Part shown: positions 45,966-53,519 of the stretch, piece by piece | Position numbering within the stretch: the first letter of the stretch is position 1 | Layout of the letters: every line of letters begins with the position of its first letter | Source of the DNA: CAZTTG01 sp964615935 | GTDB lineage: Bacteria; Planctomycetota; UBA1135; GCA-002686595 | Direction of reading: 5' to 3' | DNA length: 64,000 bases | NCBI GenBank assembly: GCA_964615935.1 | Contig: CAZTTG010000007.1 | Coordinates: forward strand, 1-64,000 | Position numbers and translations under genes: made by a program | The notes under the pieces: model-generated | The model's database searches: none | What the model was told of the DNA's origin: nothing | What the model saw: the letters and a program-made list of their open reading frames with translations, nothing else

Positions 45966-47077
45966 GATACGCTCTCCCTTCGGGGGTCGTAGAGGACGAT
46001 CGGCACGATGCGCTCGCCCGGCTCGACCGGCAGGCCCTGGTGCTGGCGCCACAGGGCCTGCACTCCGATCTCGTGCATCTCGCGGCGCGGCAGCGCCGAG
46101 CGCGCGTGGACCCGGGGCATCTCCTCGAGGCGCGGGCTCGCGTGGGCGTAGAACGCCACCTCGATCCCGTCCTCGCCATTCGCGCCGAGCTGGCGCAGCG
46201 CGGCGTTGACCCGCTCGGCGAGGACCAGCCCGTTCAGGACGAGGCCGGTGGGGTGCTGCGGCTGGGCCAGGAGCTCGCCGAGCCGGGCGACGATCGTGCC
46301 CGCGGCGGGTGCGACGTACAGGACCCGCAGGGCGTTGGCTGGCAGCCCTTGACCGGCCAGGGCCTCGACCGCCCCGTTCAGGAAGCGGTCGTCGCCGGGC
46401 CGGACGTCGGTCCCCTGCAGGAGGGCCAGGCGTCGGTGCCCGCGCTCGATCAGGTGCCGGGTCAGGATCTCGCCCGCCGCCCCGAGGTCGGAGTCCACGG
46501 CCACCAGCTCGCCCTGTCCCGGGTAGAGGCCGCCAAAGACCACGGCGGGCAGCCCCGACTCCGAGAGGGCGCGATAGACGCCCGCCGAGCAGCTCATGGC
46601 CGCCGCGCCGACCACGGCGCACCCCTGCCCCACGGCCCGGATCGCCACGCGCACCGCGGCCTCGGCTCCCTGCTCGGGGACCGGGCAGAGCTGAACCGAG
46701 GCGCCCTCGAAGCGGTCGAGCAGGGCGTCGGTCAGCTCGGAGATCTCCGCCGTCAGGCGGTCCCGGCGAGATCGGGGCACGAAGAGCATCAGGACCCTCG
46801 GCGAGCCCCCGCCTCGCGAGCGGAAGCCCGGCGCCACAAAGGTCCCCCGACGCGGGCTGCGCTCGAGGAGGCCCCGCCGCTGGAGGAGCTGGAGGGCCCG
46901 GTTGGCCGTGGCCGGGCTGACTCCGAAGCGCGAAGCCACCTCCGCGGCCGTGAGGAAGCGGTCCCCAGGGGCCACGCGGCGGCGATGGAGGTCCTCCTCG
47001 AGGCGCCGGGCCAGGGGAGTGAGAGCGGCTTCCGGGGGGGAGGGCGGCGTGGTGTCTTCGGTTGCGCGAGGGGTCAT
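45962..47077 (-). CDS. GntR-LacI hybrid transcription regulator of the sialate operon
   Basis: A 371-residue regulator. Residues about 20-85 form a GntR-type winged helix (LARRLEEDLHRRRVAPGDRFLTAAEVASRFGVSPATANRALQLLQRRGLLERSPRRGTFVAPG). The remainder is a periplasmic-binding-protein-like effector domain of the LacI type (VLMLFVPRS, VFGGLYPGQGELVAVDSDLGAAGEILTRHLIERGHRRLALLQG, GLVLNGLVLAERV). This GntR-DNA-binding plus LacI-sensing layout is like AraR of Bacillus. Being first in the operon with nanA and the transporter, it probably senses sialic acid or a breakdown product and represses its own operon and perhaps the divergent sulfatase-sialidase gene. GGAG lies 5 nt before the ATG. Confidence 0.85.
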   Translation of the reverse strand: MTPRATEDTTPPSPPEAALTPLARRLEEDLHRRRVAPGDRFLTAAEVASRFGVSPATANRALQLLQRRGLLERSPRRGTFVAPGFRSRGGGSPRVLMLFVPRSRRDRLTAEISELTDALLDRFEGASVQLCPVPEQGAEAAVRVAIRAVGQGCAVVGAAAMSCSAGVYRALSESGLPAVVFGGLYPGQGELVAVDSDLGAAGEILTRHLIERGHRRLALLQGTDVRPGDDRFLNGAVEALAGQGLPANALRVLYVAPAAGTIVARLGELLAQPQHPTGLVLNGLVLAERVNAALRQLGANGEDGIEVAFYAHASPRLEEMPRVHARSALPRREMHEIGVQALWRQHQGLPVEPGERIVPIVLYDPRRESVS

Positions 47078-47117
47078 GGGCGCTCCGAGCCCCCGTCCGG
47101 GGTGGGGGCGCTGGCAG

Positions 47118-47153
47118 AATCATAGCGGATGTGATGCTATTTGGCCCATAATT
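47118..47153. promoter_or_regulatory. Candidate operator/promoter of the divergent sialate genes
   Basis: This is the least GC-rich part of the 164-bp divergent gap 47078-47241. It holds an inverted repeat ATAGC-N9-GCTAT (47122-47126 and 47136-47140). It also has a TATGAT on the minus strand (47118-47123), a good -10 about 40 nt before the regulator start, and a CATAAT on the plus strand (47148-47153). A repressor on the repeat would cover the minus-strand -10. Confidence 0.4.
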
Positions 47154-47241
47154 CGTCACAATTCGCCTCGTGACGCCAACCCGGACCTCCCTCGGCCGGA
47201 GCTCCCGGGAGAGAAACCGCCCCCCGCCGGAGCCTCGCCCC

Positions 47242-50200
47242 ATGCTTGCCCTGTCGCTCCTCCTGCTCTCCTCCGCCGCTTCAGAGCTCCCGGCCCCCGT
47301 CCCCGAGGAGCGCCCCAACGTGCTCTTCCTCGCCGTCGACGATCTGAACGACTGGGTCGGCGCACTCCAGGGGCACCCCGACGCCGAGACGCCGCACCTC
47401 GACCGGCTCGCGGCGCGCGGCGTGCTGTTCACCAACGCCCACTGCGCATCGCCGCTCTGCGGGCCGTCGCGGGCGGCGGTGCTGACCGGTCTGCGGCCGG
47501 AGACCACCGGCTGCTACGGCAACGCGGGGACCTGGGCGGACTACGTCCCCGACGCGGTGTCGCTGCCGCGCCACCTGCAGGCGCAGGGCTATCGGGTGCT
47601 CGGAGCCGGGAAGGTCAATCACGGGCTGGGCCTTCGCATCCCGCAGGACTGGCACGAGTACGGCCCCGGCTGCGGCGTCGTCGGAACGCCCTTCACCGAC
47701 GGGGAGCTCGCGTGCGCGGGCATGCTCCCGGCGCGGCGCGTCCGCAGAGGAGCCCTCGACTGCACCCTGCCGATGAACGGCGGCCTCTCGCTGATCGATC
47801 GACCCGCGAACCAGTGGGACACCTTCGACTGGGGGCCCCTCGACCTGCCGGCGTCGGCCTTCCCCGACGGAGAGATCGCGGCCTGGGGGGCGGAGCAGCT
47901 CTCCCGCGACTTCGACTCGCCCTTCTTCCTGGCCCTGGGGATCTACAAGCCGCACCAGCCCTTCTTCCTGCCGCGCCCGTGCTACGAGCGCTTCGACCCC
48001 GCTTCGATCCACCTGCCGCCGACCCTCGCCGGCGACCTGCACGACGTGCCCGCGGCGGGCCGGGATCTGGCGACGCGGGCGTGGACCTCGGGCACCCACG
48101 CGACTGTGGTGCGGCACGGCCGCTGGCGCGAGGCCGTGGCCGCCTACCTCGCCGCCGTGCACTTCGCCGACGCCCGGGTGGGCGAGGTGGTCGACGCCCT
48201 CGATCGCTCGGGGTACGCCGACGACACCTGGATCCTGCTGTGGAGCGACCACGGCTGGTCGCTCGGCGAGAAGGAGCACTGGGGCAAGCACGTACCGTGG
48301 CGCGAGTCGGTGCGGGTGCCGCTGATCGCGGTTCCCCCGGCGGGCGCCGCGCCGGCTGGGTTCCGGCCGGGCACGCGCTGTGCGGCGCCGGTGAGCCTGC
48401 TCGACCTCTATCCCACCGTGCTCGATCTCTGCGGCCTGCCGCCGCGCCCGGAGCTCGAGGGAAGGAGCCTGCTGCCGCTCATCGCCGACGTCGAAGCCCC
48501 GTGGGAGGAGGCGGTCGTCGCCACCGTGGGCCGGGGCACCCACAGCGTCTTCGCCCCCGGCTGGCGCTACGTGCGCTGGTTCGACGGCACCGAGGAGCTG
48601 TACGAGCTCGCCGCCGACCCGCGCGAGTGGCGCAACCGCGCCGGCGATCCCCGCCTCGCGGCGGTGAAGCAGCGCCTGGCCGCCCACATCCCCGAGGACC
48701 CGACGATCCACCGCACCGTGCGGTGGGGGAGGTGGAAGTGCGTGCTGCGAGCCGACGGCGAGGCGCAGCTCTTCGACCTGCACGCCCCCATGGGGATCGC
48801 CGAGCAGGAGGACCTGGCCGCCGCTCGCCCGCAGGTGGTCACGGACATACGCCGCCGGCTCGATCGGCTGGGAGCTCGGGCGCGCCGGGTACACCTGGCC
48901 GCTCCCGAGGAGATGGAGACCGTCGAGCTCGTGGTCGCGGGCGAGCTACGTGACGACCCGCTCCTGGTGGGCCGGATGGCGACCGAGGAGGGTGCCCTGC
49001 GCGCCAGGGGGCGCGGATCCAAGCTCCTGTTCAGCCGTGCGCCGGGGACCGGGGACTTCGCTCTGCGAGCCGAGCTGCAGAGCGCCGCTCCCGACGGCGA
49101 GAGCGCCGCCGTGCGCATCGGACAGAGCCTGCTGGGGCTGCACGACGGCGCCGGACGGCTCTTCCTGGAGGGATCGCTCTTCGCGGGCCTCGAGGCCCCC
49201 GGAGCCCTCGCGGACTTCGTCGATCCGGACGAGGGGTTCGAGCTGGTGATCGAGCGCGCCGCGGATCGGCTGCGCGTGGGCCTGGACGGGCAAACCGTCC
49301 TCTCGGTCCAGGTCCCGTCGCACGAGCGCATCGACCTGCTCGGCTTCCACCCGGCCTTCGCCGACCTGCGGCTGCGCGAGGTGGTGCTGGAGGGGGAGGA
49401 GCTCGTCCCCGCCCGCCTGCCCTCCTTCACCATCCCCTGGACGGACCTCGACGGCCGCGCCGACCTCCAGGTCGTCGTGGACCGCGATCCCGACCATTAC
49501 CTCGGCCATCCCTCGAGTGTGCTGCTCGAGGACGGGCGCACCATGGTGATGATGTTCCTCGAGGGCCACGCCCGCGCCGCGCTGCGCTGGCACCGGAGCG
49601 AGGACGCCGGCCGAAGCTGGACTCGCCAGCCGGTTCCGGAGGGCTGGAACGAGGTACCCGCCGGCTGGAAGACGCCCTTCCAGGAGGTGCCGATCCTCTA
49701 CCGCCTGACCGACCCCGACGGCCGCGAGCGCGTCCACATGTTCACCGGCACCCGGCCGATCCGCCGCGCCTTCTCCGAGGACGACGGGCATACGTGGTCG
49801 AAGCTCGAGCCGCTCGGTGAGGACTGGTGGGGCGGCATCGTCGTCTTCGCGGACATGATGCGGCTCTCCGACGGGAGCTACCTCGCCACCCTGCACGACG
49901 ACGGGCGCTTCCTCGGTCCGAGTCCGGGGCCGCGCGGGGTGCCGAGGGTCTACACCATGCGCTCGAAGGACGGCGGCATGAGCTGGACCGAGCCCGAGCT
50001 GACCGTGGCGCACCCCGTGGGCTACCTGTGCGAGGCGGGGATGGTGCGCTCGCCCGACGGCGCGCGCATCGCGATGCTCATGCGCGAGAACAGCCACGCG
50101 CTGTGCTCCTACGTCTCCTTCAGCGACGACGAGGGAGCGACGTGGAGCCCGCCGCGGCAGCTCCCGGCAGCGCTCACCGGGGATCGCCACCAGGCGGTCT

Positions 50201-50514
50201 ATCTGCCCGACGGGCGGCTCCTGATCTCCTTCCGCGACACCCTGCCCGCCTCGCCCACCTGGGGCGATTGGGTCGGCTGGGTGGGCACCTTCGCGGACAT
50301 CGAGGCCGGCCGCGAGGGCGAGTACCGGCTGCGCTTCAAGGACAACCTCGAGGGCGCCGACTGCGCCTACCCCTCCCTGCACGTATTCCCCGACGGGACG
50401 CTGTTCGCCGCGACCTACGGGCACTGGATCGAGGGGGAGGTGCCCTACGTCCTGAGCTTCCGCTTCACGATGGAGGACCTCGACGCGTCCTTCGCGGGCG
50501 AGAGCGGACGATGA
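47242..50514 (+). CDS. Sulfatase-LamG-sialidase fusion protein
   Basis: A 1090-residue secreted protein (signal MLALSLLLLSSAASE). Residues about 25-530 form a type I sulfatase of the iduronate-2-sulfatase-like kind: PNVLFLAVDDLNDWVG, the formylglycine site SPLCGPSRAAVLTG, GKVNHG, WSDHGWSLGEKEHWGKH. Residues about 550-725 form a LamG-like linker (VRIGQSLLGLHDGAGRLFLEGSLF) like that of the toroid protein at 38747. Residues about 740-1085 are a sialidase-superfamily propeller with Asp-boxes SEDAGRSWT, SEDDGHTWSK, SKDGGMSWTE and SDDEGATWSP. The RIP motif is not clear, so true sialidase activity is less certain than for the 37275 gene. The product would remove a sulfate and a terminal sugar from the same glycan. 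It is divergent from the nan regulator. Confidence 0.85.
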   Translation: MLALSLLLLSSAASELPAPVPEERPNVLFLAVDDLNDWVGALQGHPDAETPHLDRLAARGVLFTNAHCASPLCGPSRAAVLTGLRPETTGCYGNAGTWADYVPDAVSLPRHLQAQGYRVLGAGKVNHGLGLRIPQDWHEYGPGCGVVGTPFTDGELACAGMLPARRVRRGALDCTLPMNGGLSLIDRPANQWDTFDWGPLDLPASAFPDGEIAAWGAEQLSRDFDSPFFLALGIYKPHQPFFLPRPCYERFDPASIHLPPTLAGDLHDVPAAGRDLATRAWTSGTHATVVRHGRWREAVAAYLAAVHFADARVGEVVDALDRSGYADDTWILLWSDHGWSLGEKEHWGKHVPWRESVRVPLIAVPPAGAAPAGFRPGTRCAAPVSLLDLYPTVLDLCGLPPRPELEGRSLLPLIADVEAPWEEAVVATVGRGTHSVFAPGWRYVRWFDGTEELYELAADPREWRNRAGDPRLAAVKQRLAAHIPEDPTIHRTVRWGRWKCVLRADGEAQLFDLHAPMGIAEQEDLAAARPQVVTDIRRRLDRLGARARRVHLAAPEEMETVELVVAGELRDDPLLVGRMATEEGALRARGRGSKLLFSRAPGTGDFALRAELQSAAPDGESAAVRIGQSLLGLHDGAGRLFLEGSLFAGLEAPGALADFVDPDEGFELVIERAADRLRVGLDGQTVLSVQVPSHERIDLLGFHPAFADLRLREVVLEGEELVPARLPSFTIPWTDLDGRADLQVVVDRDPDHYLGHPSSVLLEDGRTMVMMFLEGHARAALRWHRSEDAGRSWTRQPVPEGWNEVPAGWKTPFQEVPILYRLTDPDGRERVHMFTGTRPIRRAFSEDDGHTWSKLEPLGEDWWGGIVVFADMMRLSDGSYLATLHDDGRFLGPSPGPRGVPRVYTMRSKDGGMSWTEPELTVAHPVGYLCEAGMVRSPDGARIAMLMRENSHALCSYVSFSDDEGATWSPPRQLPAALTGDRHQAVYLPDGRLLISFRDTLPASPTWGDWVGWVGTFADIEAGREGEYRLRFKDNLEGADCAYPSLHVFPDGTLFAATYGHWIEGEVPYVLSFRFTMEDLDASFAGESGR

Positions 50515-50540
50515 GAGCGGCGCCCCGATCGCGAGCGGGT

Positions 50541-52022
50541 TCAATCGGGTGCGTGCGCGTCCAGGTACTCCCAGCGGAAGTCCGGCGCGCTGCGGTACTT
50601 ACGGCTGGGGGCCGTGTCGTGGTCCCCGGTGAGCGCCTCCAGGGCGGCGGGGTCGAGCCAGGGATCGCCGGTGCGTCGCCGCCAGTCGGTCAGCACCCGC
50701 TCGAGGCGCGCGCGCACTCCGGCGTGGGCGGGGTCGTCGGCCAGGTCGCGCCAGGCGTGGGGATCGGCCCGCAGGTCGTACAGCTCGACCGCGGGGGGCC
50801 GGAGGTAGCGCGCGTAGGCGGCGCTCACGCCCTCGCCCGCAGCGGCGATCTCCCCCTCGGTGGTGCCGGCGGCGAAGTGGACGTTGTGGTGCTCGAGAAA
50901 GGCCCGCGCACAGGCGTTCTCGCGCCCGCGCATCGGGCTGAGGATCAGCCGATACCGCGCGTCGCGCACCGAGAACTGCGGGAAGTAGAGGGCCGGCGCG
51001 GAGCCGGTGGTCATGGCGAAGACGTGCTCGCGCCAGGGCACCTCCTCGCCGAGGAGCAGGGGCTGCAGCGCGCGGCCGTCGAGCCCGGCCGGCGCCGCGA
51101 TCCCCACCGCCGCGAGCACCGTGGGCAGCAGATCGAGGGTGGAGACGAGCTCCTCGCGCACCAGCCCGATCCGGGCGCGCCCCGGCCAGCGCACCAGCAG
51201 CGGGATGCGCAGGCCGGCGTCGTGTACCGAGGTCTTGCCCCGCGAGAACTGGGCGCCGTGATCGCCGAGGTAGATGACGATCGCGCCTTCGGCACGCCCG
51301 CTCGCTGTGAGCTCGTCGAGCAGCATCCCCACGCCCGCGTCGAGCCGCGCGAGGCAGTTGTAGTAGTCCGCGGTGAAGGCGCGCAGCCGCGGAGAGTCGG
51401 CGCCAACCCACGGTAGGGGGCGGACGCCCTCACCGTCAAGGGGCTCGGTGGGCAGGCCCGAATCCTGCCGCAGGAGCGGAAAGTGGGCGTCGGGATAGTT
51501 GACCATGAGGAAGACGGGCGCGTCCTCCGACTCCGCAAAGAAGTCCGCCGCGGCGTCGGCCACCGCGCGCACGTCGCGTCCGTTGAAGGAAGTCGCCTCC
51601 TTGCTCTGGAAGCGGAAGTCGCAGGGGAAGGCCGACTCGGGGTTGACGTGGATCTTCCCGATGATGCCCGTCCGGTAGCCCGCCTGGCGCAGGAGGCCGA
51701 CCAGGTTCGGCCACTCGCGGTACATGGCGAACCTGTGGGTCGCGAGGCCGATCTGGCCGTTGCGGTGGGGGACGAGGCCCGTGAAGAGGCTCGCGCGCGA
51801 GGGGCTGCACACCGAATAGGGGACGAAGGCGTTGGCGAAGCGAACGCCCTGCGCCGCGAGCGCGTCGAGGTTCGGCGTGCGCGCGCTGGGATCACCGTAG
51901 CAGCCCAGCTCGGGTCCGTTGTCCTCGGAGACGATCAGGAGGACGTCGGGTCGCGGCGGCGCTTCCTCCTGGGCGGCCAGAGGCGCTGCGCACAGGAGCG
52001 CGGGGGCGAGGAGCTCGAGCAT
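50541..52022 (-). CDS. Type I sulfatase, heparan N-sulfatase-like
   Basis: A 493-residue exported sulfatase (signal LELLAPALLCAAPLAAQ). It has metal-site Asp residues in PDVLLIVSEDNGPELGCYGDP, the formylglycine signature VCSPSRASLFTG and GLVPHRNGQIGL, KIHVNPESAFPCDF, and LGDHGAQFSRGKTSVHDAGLRIPLLVRWPG. The EDNG instead of DDLG and the GKxHV segment are typical of N-sulfoglucosamine sulfohydrolase-like (S1_8) enzymes. The Cys must be oxidised by a formylglycine-generating enzyme, not encoded here. It is divergent from the next sulfatase (78 bp). Substrate specificity is inferred from family resemblance only. Confidence 0.88.
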   Translation of the reverse strand: MLELLAPALLCAAPLAAQEEAPPRPDVLLIVSEDNGPELGCYGDPSARTPNLDALAAQGVRFANAFVPYSVCSPSRASLFTGLVPHRNGQIGLATHRFAMYREWPNLVGLLRQAGYRTGIIGKIHVNPESAFPCDFRFQSKEATSFNGRDVRAVADAAADFFAESEDAPVFLMVNYPDAHFPLLRQDSGLPTEPLDGEGVRPLPWVGADSPRLRAFTADYYNCLARLDAGVGMLLDELTASGRAEGAIVIYLGDHGAQFSRGKTSVHDAGLRIPLLVRWPGRARIGLVREELVSTLDLLPTVLAAVGIAAPAGLDGRALQPLLLGEEVPWREHVFAMTTGSAPALYFPQFSVRDARYRLILSPMRGRENACARAFLEHHNVHFAAGTTEGEIAAAGEGVSAAYARYLRPPAVELYDLRADPHAWRDLADDPAHAGVRARLERVLTDWRRRTGDPWLDPAALEALTGDHDTAPSRKYRSAPDFRWEYLDAHAPD

Positions 52023-52100
52023 GGCGATGGGGTGGGAGGCGGAGTCGTGAGGAAGGACCGTGTCGCTCGTGGATCGAGCCGGCGGCGGGGCCGGGGGGGC

Positions 52101-53513
52101 ATGATACTCCTCGCTCTCGCCCCGTGTTTCGCTCATTCCGCCTGTGCCGGCCCCCTCCACGAGGAGCCCCCTCGTCCGCCCAACGTCCTGTTCATCCTGG
52201 TGGACGACCTCGGGTGGAGCGACCTCGGGTGCAACGGCAGCGAGGTCTACCTGACCCCCAACGTCGACCGGCTGGCGAGCCAGGGGACGTGGTTCAGCGA
52301 CTTCTACGCCGGCGGACCCGTCTGCTCGCCCACGCGGGCGTCGATCCTGACGGGGAGGAGCCCGGCGCGGCTGGGGCTGACGACGTACTTGCTCTCGCCG
52401 GAACGCGATCCCGCCTGGACCCTCCACCATCTTGCGCCCGAGGAGGTGACGGTCGCCGAGGCCCTGCGCGAGCACGGCTGGGCCACCGGCTACTTCGGCA
52501 AGTGGCACCTCGGCTACGCGCAGGAGCACTGGGCTGCGGAGCAGGGATTCGACGTCGCGATCGGCGGGATGGACCTGCCCTGGGCGTGGAGAGCCGCGCA
52601 CCCCGACCGCCAGTCTCCCATGGAGGAGGGCCACACGCGCTTCTTCAGCCCCTATCACCTGACCTTCCTCGAGAACGGGCCCGAAGGCGAGTACCTGACC
52701 GAGCGACTGACCGACGAGACGATCGGCTTCATCGAGGAGCACCGCGACGAGCCCTTCTTCGCCCTCCTCTCCTTCCACACCGTCCACACGCCGCTGCAGG
52801 CCAAGCCGGAGGTGATCGAGGCGTACCGCGCGCGCATCGAGGCCCTGGGGCTGGCGGGACGCGAGGAGACCGATCGACGCCACAAGCGGTGGCAGAACGA
52901 CCCGCGCTACGCGGCGATGGTCCACCACATGGACCAGAACGTCGGCCGCCTGCTCGCGCGCCTCGACGAGCTCGGGCTCGCCCGGGATACGATCGTCGTC
53001 TTCACCTCCGACAACGGCGGCAAGGGGTCGGTCACGTCCAACCTGCCGCTGCGCGGCGCCAAGCACGAGCTGGACGAGGGCGGCATCCGGGTTCCCCTGG
53101 TCGTGCGCTGGCCGGGTAGGGTGCCGGCCGGAGGGAGCTCGTCGCAGCCCCTGATCACCCACGACATCTTCCCCACGCTCCTCGAGCTGGCGGGGCTGCC
53201 CCCGCGCCCCGACGAGCACCTCGACGGGACGAGCTTCGCCGGGATCCTGGTGGACGGCGACCGGGCGGTGGAGCGCGAGGCCCTCTACTGGCACAACCCG
53301 CACGGGCGCTTCGAGGCCGCGGTGCGCCGGGGCGACCACAAGCTGCTCCACTTCTTTCGCGAGGACCGGATGGAGCTCTACGACCTCGCCCGCGATCCGG
53401 GCGAGACCGACGATCTGAGCGAGACCCACCCCGAGATGGCCTCCGCCCTGCTGCAGATGCTGCGCGACTGGCAGGCATCCGCTGGCGCCCGATTCCCCCC
53501 TACCGCGAGGTAG
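52101..53513 (+). CDS. Type I arylsulfatase
   Basis: A 470-residue exported sulfatase; the N-terminus ILLALAPCFAHSACAG could be a signal peptide or lipobox. It contains PNVLFILVDDLGWSDLGCNG, the formylglycine signature VCSPTRASILTGRSPARLGL, GYFGKWHLG, FTSDNGGKGSVTSNLPLRGAKHELDEGGIRVPLVVRWPG and the C-terminal ELYDLARDPGETDDLSETHPE. This is the common S1_16-like arylsulfatase pattern. The ATG at 52101 is preceded by a G-run. The stop is 6 nt from the next sulfatase-sialidase gene, so both are one transcript. Confidence 0.9.
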   Translation: MILLALAPCFAHSACAGPLHEEPPRPPNVLFILVDDLGWSDLGCNGSEVYLTPNVDRLASQGTWFSDFYAGGPVCSPTRASILTGRSPARLGLTTYLLSPERDPAWTLHHLAPEEVTVAEALREHGWATGYFGKWHLGYAQEHWAAEQGFDVAIGGMDLPWAWRAAHPDRQSPMEEGHTRFFSPYHLTFLENGPEGEYLTERLTDETIGFIEEHRDEPFFALLSFHTVHTPLQAKPEVIEAYRARIEALGLAGREETDRRHKRWQNDPRYAAMVHHMDQNVGRLLARLDELGLARDTIVVFTSDNGGKGSVTSNLPLRGAKHELDEGGIRVPLVVRWPGRVPAGGSSSQPLITHDIFPTLLELAGLPPRPDEHLDGTSFAGILVDGDRAVEREALYWHNPHGRFEAAVRRGDHKLLHFFREDRMELYDLARDPGETDDLSETHPEMASALLQMLRDWQASAGARFPPTAR

Positions 53514-53519
53514 ACGACG

